Source of the DNA: Limimaricola pyoseonensis
Lineage (GTDB): Bacteria; Pseudomonadota; Alphaproteobacteria; Rhodobacterales; Rhodobacteraceae
DNA length: 64,000 bases
Reading direction: 5' to 3'
NCBI RefSeq assembly: GCF_900102015.1
Contig: NZ_FNAT01000001.1
Location: 372,001-436,000, forward strand
Shown here: piece by piece, positions 47,539 through 55,800 of the stretch
Numbering within the stretch: position 1 is the stretch's first letter
Layout: each line of letters starts with the position of its first letter
Program-made: the position numbers and the translations under genes
The notes under the pieces: generated by a model
What the model was told of the DNA's origin: nothing
Database searches by the model: none
What the model saw: only the letters and a program-made list of their open reading frames with translations

Positions 47539-47619
47539 CCGAGTCCCGAGACGCCTAGACGGGCGGCAACGGGGGCCCGGACGGAGGGCCTTCGGGGGAA
47601 TGAACAACAGGAGCGATCC

Positions 47620-48660
47620 ATGTCCTTCGTCAAGATGACCGCCTCGACCGCGGCGATCCTCGCCGCCACCGCCGGCGCCGCCGCCGCCCAGGGCCGCGAC
47701 AACGTGCAGGTCGCGGGGTCCTCGACCGTGCTGCCCTACGCCTCGATCGTCGCCGAGGCCTTCGGCGAGAACTTCGACTTCCCGACCCCGGTGGTCGAGT
47801 CGGGCGGCTCCTCGGCCGGTCTGGCGCGCTTCTGCGAGGGCGTCGGCGAGAACACCATCGACATCGCCAATGCCAGCCGCGCGATCCGCGAGGGCGAGAT
47901 CGAGGCCTGCGCCGCCAACGGCGTCAACGAGATCATCGAGGTCCGGATCGGCTATGACGGCATCGTCTTCGCCTCCGACATCGACGGCGAGACCTTCGCC
48001 TTCACGCCCGCCGACTGGTACCAGGCGCTGGCCGCCGAGCTGCCGGTCGACGGCGAGATGGTCGCCAACCCGAACACCAGCTGGGCCGAAGTGAACGCCG
48101 ACCTGCCCGACCAGGAGATCCTGGCCTTCATCCCGGGCACCAAGCACGGCACCCGCGAAGTGTTCGAGGAGAAGGTACTGCTCGCGGGTTGCGAGGAGAC
48201 CGGCGCGATGCAGGCGATGATGGATGCCGGCATGGACGAGGATGCCGCCGAGGAGGCCTGCATCGACACCCGCACCGACGGCGTGTCGGTCGACATCGAC
48301 GGCGACTACACCGAGACGCTGGCCCGCATCGAGGCCAACCCGAACGGCATCGGCGTGTTCGGCCTGTCCTTCTACGAGAACAACACCGACAGCCTGCAGG
48401 TCGCGACCATGTCGGGCGTCGAGCCCTCGACCGAGACCATCGCCTCGGGCGACTACCCGGTCTCGCGCCCGCTCTACTTCTACATCAAGAAGGCGCATCT
48501 GGGCGTGATCCCGGGCCTGCAGGAGTTCGCCGAGTTCTTCGTCGCCGACGAGATCGCCGGCCCCGACGGCCCGCTTTCGGCCTACGGCCTCGTCGCCGAC
48601 CCGGAACTGGCCGCGACCCAGGAAGCCGTCGCCAACGGCACGACCATGGACGCCATGTGA
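47620..48660 (+). CDS. pstS: Phosphate ABC transporter substrate-binding protein
   Basis: This is a 346-residue periplasmic phosphate-binding protein. After a signal peptide (AILAATAGAAAAQG), the mature part begins with VAGSSTVLPYASIVAEAF, a PstS phosphate-site motif (GSST). It continues with ESGGSSAGLARFCEGVGE and DIANASRAIREGE. FIPGTKHGTREVFEE supplies further ligand residues. The protein is of the shorter PstS class found in Alphaproteobacteria. A CAGGAGCG ribosome site precedes the ATG, and a Pho box lies upstream. A GC-rich hairpin follows the stop. Confidence 0.95.
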   Translation: MSFVKMTASTAAILAATAGAAAAQGRDNVQVAGSSTVLPYASIVAEAFGENFDFPTPVVESGGSSAGLARFCEGVGENTIDIANASRAIREGEIEACAANGVNEIIEVRIGYDGIVFASDIDGETFAFTPADWYQALAAELPVDGEMVANPNTSWAEVNADLPDQEILAFIPGTKHGTREVFEEKVLLAGCEETGAMQAMMDAGMDEDAAEEACIDTRTDGVSVDIDGDYTETLARIEANPNGIGVFGLSFYENNTDSLQVATMSGVEPSTETIASGDYPVSRPLYFYIKKAHLGVIPGLQEFAEFFVADEIAGPDGPLSAYGLVADPELAATQEAVANGTTMDAM

Positions 48661-48672
48661 TCGACACGCTAT

Positions 48673-48698
48673 CGGGGGGCGGCCCGTGCCGCCTCCCG
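48673..48698 (+). terminator. Hairpin after pstS
   Basis: An 11-base-pair stem with one G-U pair (48673-48683 with 48688-48698) and a CCGT loop lies 12 bases after the pstS stop. No T-run follows. As in other pst operons it probably limits read-through or protects the pstS message, giving more binding protein than permease. Confidence 0.55.
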
Positions 48699-48819
48699 AA
48701 CCTGCCTCGGAGCGCACCGGCCATGACACCGACGCGAACCCGACGCGACACAGACGCAATACCGATCCGGCCCGATGCGCACCTCGCCGCCTCGGGCTTC
48801 GACAATTGAAGGCACTGCC

Positions 48820-50283
48820 ATGCCCACGCTCCCGATCGTCCTGATCGTCCTGGCCATCGCCGTCGCCGCCTATCTGCTTGCCCGGAGTCGCGCCCAGCGC
48901 GCCGCCGCGCGAGAGGGGCGCAGGCTGCATTCCCTCCCGAACTATTACGGCTGGACCGGCGCGCTCTACGCCGCGGGCCCGGCACTGCTGCTGCTGGCCG
49001 TGTGGCTGGTCGCCCAGCCCGTCGCCACCCGCATGGCGGTCTGGCCGGTGCTCGAGGCCGAGGCCGCGCCGAACGCGCAGCCGGCTCTGCTGATGGCCGA
49101 CGTGCAGCGGCTCGCCGCGGGGATCGACGCCGCGGTCGCGTCCGGGCGCGTTCCGGCCGCCGAGGCCGGCGACATCCCGGCCGAAGAGCTTCGCGAGCTG
49201 ATGGCCGGGCAGGGCGTGGCCCTGGGCAGCGACGTCACCCCCGCGACCCGGCAGGCGGCGCTGCGCTGGCGCGGGCTGAGCGCGGGTGGCGATCTGGCCC
49301 GCACCCTCGCCGTGATCGGCCTCGCGCTCGTGGGGGCGGCCTTCGGCGTCAGCCGCGCCAAGCCTGATTTCCGCGCCCGCAACGCGGTCGAGACGGCGAT
49401 GCGCGGCACGCTGATCGGCGCGGCGCTGCTGGCGATCCTGACCACCGTGGGCATCGTGCTGGCGCTGATCTTCAACACCATCGAGTTCTTCCGCCTCTAC
49501 CCGGCGGCCGAGTTCTTCTTCGGCTCCACATGGAGCCCGAGCTTCGGCGGCGGCTCCGAGCTGGGTATCCTGCCGCTTCTGTGGGGCACGCTCTACATCT
49601 CGATCATCGCGCTCTTGGTGGCGGTGCCGATCGGCCTCTTCGCGGCGATCTACCTCGCCGAATACGCCCACAAGAACGTCCGCAGCTGGGCCAAGCCGAT
49701 GCTCGAGATGCTCGCCGGCATCCCGACCATCGTCTACGGCCTCTTCGCGCTCCTGACCGTCGGCCCGCTGCTGGTCGACCTGTTCGGCCGCAATGGCGCG
49801 CTCGGGGTGAACTGGATGCAGGGCGGCACCGCGGTGATGACCGCCGGTCTCGTCATGGGCATCATGCTGATCCCCTTCGTCAGCTCGCTGTCGGACGACA
49901 TCATCAATGCCGTGCCGCAGAGCTTGCGTGACGGCAGCCTCGGCCTCGGCGCGACGCGTTCGGAAACGGTGCGCCAGGTGGTGCTGCCCGCGGCGCTGCC
50001 CGGCATCGTCGGCGCGGTGCTGCTGGCCGCCTCGCGCGCCATCGGCGAGACCATGATCGTGGTGCTGGGCGCAGGCGCCGCGGCGCGTCTGTCGATGAAC
50101 CCGTTCGACGCGATGACCACGGTGACCGCCAAGATCGTGAGCCAGCTCACCGGCGACGCCGATTTCTCCTCGCCCGAGGCGCTGGTCGCCTTCGCCCTCG
50201 GCATGACCCTCTTCGTGATCACCCTGGCGCTGAACGTCGTCGCGCTGTGGATCGTGCGCCGCTACAGGGAGCAGTACGAATGA
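48820..50283 (+). CDS. pstC: Phosphate ABC transporter permease PstC
   Basis: This 487-residue membrane protein is longer than E. coli PstC (319) because of an N-terminal extension of two membrane helices and a soluble segment (about residues 85-165) containing AEAAPNAQPALLMADVQRLAAG by position. The permease core has six helices and the coupling loop SLRDGSLGLGATRSETVRQVVLPAALPG near residue 370. AIGETMIVVLGAG follows. Extended PstC proteins of this kind are usual in Rhodobacteraceae. The ATG at 48820 is preferred over one at 48775. The stop overlaps pstA by ATGA. Confidence 0.93.
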   Translation: MPTLPIVLIVLAIAVAAYLLARSRAQRAAAREGRRLHSLPNYYGWTGALYAAGPALLLLAVWLVAQPVATRMAVWPVLEAEAAPNAQPALLMADVQRLAAGIDAAVASGRVPAAEAGDIPAEELRELMAGQGVALGSDVTPATRQAALRWRGLSAGGDLARTLAVIGLALVGAAFGVSRAKPDFRARNAVETAMRGTLIGAALLAILTTVGIVLALIFNTIEFFRLYPAAEFFFGSTWSPSFGGGSELGILPLLWGTLYISIIALLVAVPIGLFAAIYLAEYAHKNVRSWAKPMLEMLAGIPTIVYGLFALLTVGPLLVDLFGRNGALGVNWMQGGTAVMTAGLVMGIMLIPFVSSLSDDIINAVPQSLRDGSLGLGATRSETVRQVVLPAALPGIVGAVLLAASRAIGETMIVVLGAGAAARLSMNPFDAMTTVTAKIVSQLTGDADFSSPEALVAFALGMTLFVITLALNVVALWIVRRYREQYE

Positions 50284-51638
50284 CCGACATCACCGACAGC
50301 GCGGCGCAGCCCGAGCGCCGCGAAACCGGCCGCTCCATCCTCGAGGCCGACGCCCGCACCAAGAAACGCAACCGCGCCGAGACCCGGTTCAAGGCCTACG
50401 GCATCGCCGCGCTCGGCGTGGGCGGGCTGTTCCTGATCGCGCTGCTCTGGGCGATCCTGTCGAACGGCCTCACCGCCTTCACACAGACCTACGTTCAGCT
50501 CGACGTGCCGCTGATCGAGGAGAAGCTCGACAAGGACGGCGACCGCGACCCGGCGAAGATCGCCAAGGTCTCGACCTTCGGCTACAACCCGCTGATCGAG
50601 CAGGCGCTGGTCGAACTGGTCGAACGCGAGGGGCTGGAGACCGAGCTGGAGCCGAAGGCGCTGACCAAGATGCTCTCGGGCGCCGCCGCCGCCGACATCC
50701 GCGATCGCGTGCTCGCCAATCCCGAGCTGATCGGCCAGACCGTGAGCTTCGAGGTGCTCGCCTCCTCGCGGGTCGACGGCTACCTCAAGGGCCGCGTCAG
50801 CCGCGAGAGCCTGGCGCGCGACAAGAACCTCGACGCCGAGCATCTCGACCTGATCGACGCGCTGCAGCAGACCGGCGCGGTGGAAAAGCGCTTCAACTGG
50901 GCCTTCATCACCGGCGCCGACGCCTCCGATTCCCGTCCCGAGCAGGCCGGGATCGGCGTCGCCATGCTGGGCTCGCTCTTCATGATGCTGGTGGTGCTGG
51001 TGCTGTCGCTGCCGATCGGCGTCGCCGCCTCGATCTATCTCGAGGAGTTCGCGCCGCAGAACCGGCTGACCGACCTGATCGAGGTGAACATCTCCAACCT
51101 CGCGGCCGTGCCCTCGATCGTCTTCGGCATCCTCGGCCTCGCGGTGTTCATCCAGTTCATGCACCTGCCGCAATCGGCGCCGCTGGTCGGTGGCCTCGTG
51201 CTGACGCTGATGACGCTGCCCACCATCATCATCTCGACCCGCGCCGCGCTGAAGGCGGTGCCGCCCTCGATCCGCGACGCGGCGCTCGGCGTGGGCGCCT
51301 CGAAGATGCAGTCGGTGATGCACCACGTGCTGCCGCTGGCGATGCCCGGCATCCTCACCGGCACCATCCTCGGCCTCGCGCAGGCGCTTGGCGAGACCGC
51401 GCCGCTGCTCCTGATCGGCATGGTGGGCTATATTGCCACCAACTACCCCGACGGCGTGGCCGAGGGCTTCCTCGCGCCGAACTCGGCGATGCCCGCGCAG
51501 ATCTACGAATGGGCCAAGCGGGCCGACCCGGCCTTCTACGAGCGCGCCTGGGGCGGGATCATCGTGCTGCTGGTGTTCCTGCTGGCGATGAACCTGCTGG
51601 CGATCCTGCTGCGCCGCCGCTTCGAGCGCCGCTGGTAA
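50280..51638 (+). CDS. pstA: Phosphate ABC transporter permease PstA
   Basis: This 452-residue permease partner of PstC is also extended relative to E. coli. It has a membrane helix near residue 45 and then an extracytoplasmic region of about 180 residues ([21 protein letters not shown] onward by position). The C-terminal core includes [18 protein letters not shown] near residue 245, [40 protein letters not shown] near residue 335 (coupling loop) and [12 protein letters not shown]. It begins inside the pstC stop, and pstB starts 19 bases after it. Confidence 0.93.
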   Translation: MTDITDSAAQPERRETGRSILEADARTKKRNRAETRFKAYGIAALGVGGLFLIALLWAILSNGLTAFTQTYVQLDVPLIEEKLDKDGDRDPAKIAKVSTFGYNPLIEQALVELVEREGLETELEPKALTKMLSGAAAADIRDRVLANPELIGQTVSFEVLASSRVDGYLKGRVSRESLARDKNLDAEHLDLIDALQQTGAVEKRFNWAFITGADASDSRPEQAGIGVAMLGSLFMMLVVLVLSLPIGVAASIYLEEFAPQNRLTDLIEVNISNLAAVPSIVFGILGLAVFIQFMHLPQSAPLVGGLVLTLMTLPTIIISTRAALKAVPPSIRDAALGVGASKMQSVMHHVLPLAMPGILTGTILGLAQALGETAPLLLIGMVGYIATNYPDGVAEGFLAPNSAMPAQIYEWAKRADPAFYERAWGGIIVLLVFLLAMNLLAILLRRRFERRW

Positions 51639-51657
51639 GCGGAAAGGACAGACCGAC

Positions 51658-52452
51658 ATGAACGACATGCGAACCATGGACAACGCCGTGAACCACGACA
51701 CCAAGATCACCGCGCGCGACGTGCACGTGCATTACGGCACCACCCACGCCATCAAGGGCGTGGACGTCGACATCGCCGACCGCACCGTCACCGCCTTCAT
51801 CGGCCCGTCGGGCTGCGGCAAGTCGACCTTCCTGCGCTGCCTGAACCGGATGAACGACACCATCCCCGGCGCGCTGGTCACCGGCGAGATCAAGATCGAC
51901 GAGGCCGACATCTACGACCCGCGGGTCGACCCGGTGCAGCTGCGCGCCAAGGTCGGCATGGTGTTCCAGAAGCCGAACCCCTTCCCGAAGTCGATCTACG
52001 ACAACGTCGCCTACGGCCCGAAGATTCACGGCATGGCCAGGAACAAGGCCGATCTCGACGAGATCGTCGAGAAGGCGTTGCGCCGCGGCGCGATCTGGGA
52101 CGAGGTGAAGGACCGCCTGCACGCGCCCGGCACCGGCCTCTCGGGCGGCCAGCAGCAGCGGCTCTGCATCGCCCGCGCGGTGGCGACCGAGCCCGAGATC
52201 CTCTTGATGGACGAGCCCTGCTCGGCGCTCGACCCGATCGCCACGGCGCAGGTCGAGGAGCTGATCGACGAGCTGAAGCAGAACTTCTCGGTGGTGATCG
52301 TGACCCACTCGATGCAGCAGGCCGCGCGCGTCAGCCAGCGCACCGCCTTCTTCCATCTCGGCCATCTCGTCGAGTTCGGCGAGACCGGCAAGATTTTCAC
52401 CAACCCCGAGGACAGCCGCACCGAAAGCTACATTTCGGGCCGCATCGGGTAA
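51658..52452 (+). CDS. pstB: Phosphate ABC transporter ATPase PstB
   Basis: This 264-residue ATPase energises phosphate uptake. Walker A is GPSGCGKST near residue 47. [14 protein letters not shown] and [20 protein letters not shown] are PstB-specific. The signature is [14 protein letters not shown] near residue 162 and Walker B is [12 protein letters not shown] near residue 182. [10 protein letters not shown] also fits. AAAGGA precedes the ATG. It completes PstSCAB and lies 11 bases before phoU. Confidence 0.97.
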   Translation: MNDMRTMDNAVNHDTKITARDVHVHYGTTHAIKGVDVDIADRTVTAFIGPSGCGKSTFLRCLNRMNDTIPGALVTGEIKIDEADIYDPRVDPVQLRAKVGMVFQKPNPFPKSIYDNVAYGPKIHGMARNKADLDEIVEKALRRGAIWDEVKDRLHAPGTGLSGGQQQRLCIARAVATEPEILLMDEPCSALDPIATAQVEELIDELKQNFSVVIVTHSMQQAARVSQRTAFFHLGHLVEFGETGKIFTNPEDSRTESYISGRIG

Positions 52453-52463
52453 GGAGCAGGGAC

Positions 52464-53177
52464 ATGCAGGAAAAGCAGCACATCGCCTCGGCCTTCGACC
52501 GCGACCTCGAATCGATCCAGGCGCTGATCCTGAAGATGGGCGGCATGGTCGAGGCCGCGATCCTCGACGGCGCGCAGAGCCTCGCCGACCGCGACGTCGA
52601 GGCGGCCGAGAAGGTCCGCCGCGGCGACAAGGCGATCGACGCGCTCGAGGAGCAGCTCAACGAGGAGGCCGCCCGTGTCATCGCGATCCGCGCGCCCGTC
52701 AGCCGCGACCTCAGGGTGATCCTGTCGGTGCTGCGGCTCGCCGCCAGCCTCGAGCGGATCGGCGACTACGCCAAGAACATGGCCAAGCGCACCAGCGTGC
52801 TGGCCGAGCTGCACCCGATCGAGGGCTCGGACGCGGCGCTCAAGCGGATGGCGCGCGAGGTGCAGAACATGCTGCGCGACACGCTCGACGCCTTCGTCAA
52901 CCGCGACCCCGGGCTCGCGCACGAGGTGCTGCTGCGCGACCAGGAGGTCGACCAGATGTACAACGCGCTGTTCCGCGAGTTCCTGACCCACATGATGGAG
53001 GACCCGCGCGCCATCACCGCCTGCATGCACCTGCACTTCATCGCCAAGAACATCGAGCGGATGGGTGATCTGGTGACCAACATGGCCGAGCAGGTGATCT
53101 ACCTCGCCACCGGCAAGATGCCCGACGAGGACCGTCCGAAGGGCGACACCACCGCCTACGTCGCCCAGCCGGAGTGA
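52464..53177 (+). CDS. phoU: Phosphate-specific transport accessory protein PhoU
   Basis: This 237-residue all-helical protein has two PhoU repeats, each with the metal-binding ExxxD pattern (VRRGDKAIDALEEQLNEEAARV near residue 52, and VLLRDQEVDQMYNALFREFLTHM near residue 155). ERIGDYAKNMAKR (about residue 95) and ERMGDLVTNMAEQVIYLATG (about residue 196) are classic signatures. PhoU links the Pst transporter to PhoR to silence the regulon when phosphate is plentiful. It lies between pstB and phoB with gaps of 11 and 4 bases. Confidence 0.97.
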   Translation: MQEKQHIASAFDRDLESIQALILKMGGMVEAAILDGAQSLADRDVEAAEKVRRGDKAIDALEEQLNEEAARVIAIRAPVSRDLRVILSVLRLAASLERIGDYAKNMAKRTSVLAELHPIEGSDAALKRMAREVQNMLRDTLDAFVNRDPGLAHEVLLRDQEVDQMYNALFREFLTHMMEDPRAITACMHLHFIAKNIERMGDLVTNMAEQVIYLATGKMPDEDRPKGDTTAYVAQPE

Positions 53178-53181
53178 GACC

Positions 53182-53871
53182 ATGGCCGAGCTGCAGCCGC
53201 ATGTGCTGATCGTCGAGGACGAGGCCGCGCAGCGCGCGGTGCTGGCCTACAACCTCGAATCCGAGGGCTTCCGGATCTCCGAGGCCGAGGACGGCGACAC
53301 GGCGCTGTTGCTGGTGGCCGAGGAGGCGCCCGATCTCGTGGTGCTCGACTGGATGCTGCCGGGCGTGTCGGGGATCGAGATCTGCCGGCGGCTGAAGACC
53401 CGGCCCGAGACCCGGGACGTGCCGGTGATCATGCTCTCGGCCCGCTCCGAGGAGGTCGACCGGGTGCGCGGGCTCGAGACCGGGGCGGACGACTACGTGG
53501 TCAAGCCCTACTCGGTGACCGAGCTGATGGCGCGGGTGAAGGGGCAGCTGCGCCGCACCCGCCCGGCCAGCGTCGGCCAGACGCTGCGCTTCGAGGGTAT
53601 CGAGCTCGACGCCGAGACCCACCGGGTGCGGCGCGACGGCCATGACGTGAAGCTCGGGCCCACCGAGTTCCGGCTGCTCGCCACCTTCCTCGAGAAGCCC
53701 GGCCGGGTCTGGAGCCGCGAGCAGCTGCTCGACCGGGTCTGGGGCCGCGAGGTCTATGTCGACACCCGCACCGTCGATGTCCATATCGGCCGGCTCCGCA
53801 AGGCGCTGCGCGCCCATGGCGGCGCCGATCCGCTGCGCACCGTGCGCGGCGCCGGCTACGCGCTGGGATAG
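53182..53871 (+). CDS. phoB: Phosphate regulon response regulator PhoB
   Basis: This is a 229-residue OmpR/PhoB-type response regulator. The receiver has the acid pair Glu12/Asp13, the phospho-accepting Asp56 in LVVLDWMLPG and the conserved Lys in VVKPYSVTEL. The C-terminal winged helix has LGPTEFRLLATFLEKPGRVWSREQLLDRVWG and TVDVHIGRLRKAL. It binds Pho boxes such as the one at 47506-47538, so it should activate its own operon. It ends 3 bases from the stop of the convergent 174-residue gene. Confidence 0.96.
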   Translation: MAELQPHVLIVEDEAAQRAVLAYNLESEGFRISEAEDGDTALLLVAEEAPDLVVLDWMLPGVSGIEICRRLKTRPETRDVPVIMLSARSEEVDRVRGLETGADDYVVKPYSVTELMARVKGQLRRTRPASVGQTLRFEGIELDAETHRVRRDGHDVKLGPTEFRLLATFLEKPGRVWSREQLLDRVWGREVYVDTRTVDVHIGRLRKALRAHGGADPLRTVRGAGYALG

Positions 53872-53874
53872 GGG

Positions 53875-54399
53875 TCAGACCGGGTAGCCCTCGTCGCCGA
53901 TCAGGGACCAGATGTCGCGGTTGAGCAGTTGCAACGCCGCGATCGTCCCATTGATCTCGGCCAGCGCCGCGTCGTCGATCGCGGCGCTCTGGCCCATCTT
54001 CACCTTGGTCTTGCGATCCGCGATCCGCATGGTGATCGTGCGCGCCGCGCCGCCTTCTGCGTCGAATGCGTAGAGCGCGTGGTTGTAGCGGTTGCGCAGC
54101 GCCTGATGCCGCCGGATGCGACCGGTGATGTCGAGCAACCGGCTCAGCGTCTCCGGCGCGATCTCCTGCGACTTGGCCAGCCGCTCCACGAGATCGAGCC
54201 GCGCCCGGGCGGTGTTCAGCGTGAGGAAGATGATCGTCGCGTTCTGCGTGCCGGTGCCGGCGAGTCCCGCGATGAGATGGATCAGCAGGCTCTCGGTGTT
54301 GGTCCAGCAATAGTTCATCCGTCCGACCAGCAGCAGCAGCCGGTCGAACTCGCCCAGCTCCTGCACCGGGTCGGCCGGATGCGGCTGCGGCCCGGTCAT
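53875..54399 (-). CDS. Unrecognised 174-residue protein with HEPN-like motif
   Basis: I do not recognise the family by name. The protein is mostly helical. It contains FDRLLLLVGRMNYCWTNTESLLIHLIAG, LTLNTARARLDLVERLAKS, and then RIRRHQALRNRYNHALYAFD near residue 110-125. RNRYNH fits the R-x4-6-H signature of HEPN domains, many of which are ribonucleases or nucleotide-binding helpers, and the polar residue after Arg is the preferred Asn. The C-terminal half (INGTIAALQLLNRDIWSLI) is another helix pair. The start is the ATG at 54399, which overlaps the stop of the LuxR-type gene (ATGA), so the two proteins are made together. Confidence 0.55.
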   Translation of the reverse strand: MTGPQPHPADPVQELGEFDRLLLLVGRMNYCWTNTESLLIHLIAGLAGTGTQNATIIFLTLNTARARLDLVERLAKSQEIAPETLSRLLDITGRIRRHQALRNRYNHALYAFDAEGGAARTITMRIADRKTKVKMGQSAAIDDAALAEINGTIAALQLLNRDIWSLIGDEGYPV

Positions 54400-55160
54400 G
54401 GTGGATCCGCCTGGCCCGCCTCGACCTGCGCCAGATACCAGATCGCGGCCCCGGTGCGGTTCGAGACGCCGAGCTTGCCGATCAGGTGATGGATATGCAG
54501 CTTGACGGTGTGCTCGGACAGGCCGAGCTCGGCCGCGACGATCTTGTTCTGCTTGCCCTCGGCCAGCAGGGTCAGCACCTGCCATTCCCGCGGGGTCAGG
54601 CTGCGACCGAGTTGCTGGGACTCCTCGTCCACCGGCGGGGCGGGGCCGCCGGCCGCGGTGGTGTCCGGGGCCGCCCCCTGCGACGCCAGGAACTCGCGCA
54701 TCAGCCTTTCGGGATAGAACACCTCGCCGCAGAGCAGCAGGCGCATGACCGATGTCAGGACCTCGATCTGCACGTTGAGGGGAAACAGGCCGATCCGCGG
54801 CAGCGTCGCGCTGCCGGTCAGCCCCGCCAGCAGGTCGCGCGCGGGCGGCGCCGAGCTGTAGGCGAGCGCCAGCATGTCGGCCCGGCTCTGGGCGGCCAGC
54901 TCCTTGAGCCCGGACATGCCCTTGAGCTGCCGCTCGTCGATCACGGCGAGCTTGCAGCTGCCCTGACCCGGCCCGGTCATCCGCAAAGCGGCGAGATCGG
55001 GCAGGCGCAGGAATGTCAGACTTCGGAATTCCGCCGAGAAGACATCCAGCATTCCACCGGGAAAGCAGAACTCGTCGCCAATGAAATAAACCGAGGCATC
55101 TTGGCAGATCGGCAGATTTTCGATTTGCCCATTTGCGGGGGGGCGGGCGCTTAGAGTCAC
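54396..55160 (-). CDS. LuxR-type regulator with receiver-like N-terminal domain
   Basis: This regulator is 254 residues if the GTG at 55160 is used; an ATG at 55280 would add 40 residues, including a hydrophobic run that looks like translated leader. The C-terminal GerE helix-turn-helix is clear: LTPREWQVLTLLAEGKQN, then AAELGLSEHTVKLHIHHLIGKLGV. The N-terminal part (ASVYFIGDEFCFPGGMLDVF, KLAVIDERQL) reads like a degenerate receiver domain of the CsgD/VpsT kind, which control biofilm matrix genes. It is transcribed away from the large secreted repeat protein and is the most likely regulator of that locus. It is translationally coupled to the HEPN-like gene. Confidence 0.8.
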   Translation of the reverse strand: MTLSARPPANGQIENLPICQDASVYFIGDEFCFPGGMLDVFSAEFRSLTFLRLPDLAALRMTGPGQGSCKLAVIDERQLKGMSGLKELAAQSRADMLALAYSSAPPARDLLAGLTGSATLPRIGLFPLNVQIEVLTSVMRLLLCGEVFYPERLMREFLASQGAAPDTTAAGGPAPPVDEESQQLGRSLTPREWQVLTLLAEGKQNKIVAAELGLSEHTVKLHIHHLIGKLGVSNRTGAAIWYLAQVEAGQADPP

Positions 55161-55280
55161 GATAACACCTGAAACACAAAAACAAAGGAGCGCGAAAAGA
55201 ACCTGTACGAGTCGATAGTACGGTCTCGACCCGATGGGTGACATAGACCGAAAGGTGAGAGCCGTGAAGCGGGTCGGCAA

Positions 55281-55800
55281 GGGTGTGTACGGTCCTTGAA
55301 GGCAATGACACTGCGTTGCCCGCCAGGAAACAAAGGATGAATAATAGGTTAATGTCGCTTCATTGCGCTCAATTCGCCGATCAGGCGTCCCCCCGGCCTG
55401 ATTTCATGTTTCAGCGGGTCACAGAGTGTTGAAGAGAAGCGGCGCGAAGAGGTTCTACCCAAGCGTGACGGGCGCTCCGGCGCGGGCCCCGGTTGGGTGT
55501 AATCCGATTTTCCGGGCTGAATCCTCCGGCCAAGCGCGCAGACTTGGCTGACCCCGAAGTCCGAGCCACTCGCCACCTTTCGGACCACGCGTTTATCCGA
55601 CGATCCGGAATGCGAATTGGCTCTCTCGGGCAGTTGTTTGCAGGTGGAGGAGAGGTCGTAATCCATGGATGATCCCCGGGCTTTCCGTCCGGGGAGGTGC
55701 CGTTCGGCACCGAATTTTTCCCAAATCGATGCAATCGCATGATCACCGCGTTTGAGATGAATGGCGGTGCGGCGATGGCGCTCGTTCAGGAGATCGAGAC
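55281..55800. other. Long leader region before the repeat-protein gene
   Basis: No convincing gene lies in these 520 bases; the frames that stay open have no family features. The first 100 bases are comparatively AT-rich (TAATAGGTTAAT near 55345) and could hold divergent promoters. Two hairpins stand close together at 55674-55694 and 55696-55711, and the second is followed by a T-run. The ribosome site AGGAG (55789-55793) precedes the ATG at 55801. This is a candidate structured 5' leader. Confidence 0.45.
55696..55719 (+). terminator. Terminator-like hairpin upstream of the repeat-protein gene
   Basis: A 7-base-pair perfect stem (55696-55702 with 55705-55711) around TT is followed by GAATTTTT. 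It lies 82 bases before the ATG at 55801, directly after another stem (CCCCGG 55674-55679 with CCGGGG 55689-55694). It may act as an attenuator. Confidence 0.45.

Noticed and set aside
55281-55720. c-di-GMP or other known riboswitch in the leader of the repeat protein
   Set aside because: I searched by eye for the GEMM core and other common aptamer consensus stretches and saw none; only generic hairpins remain.
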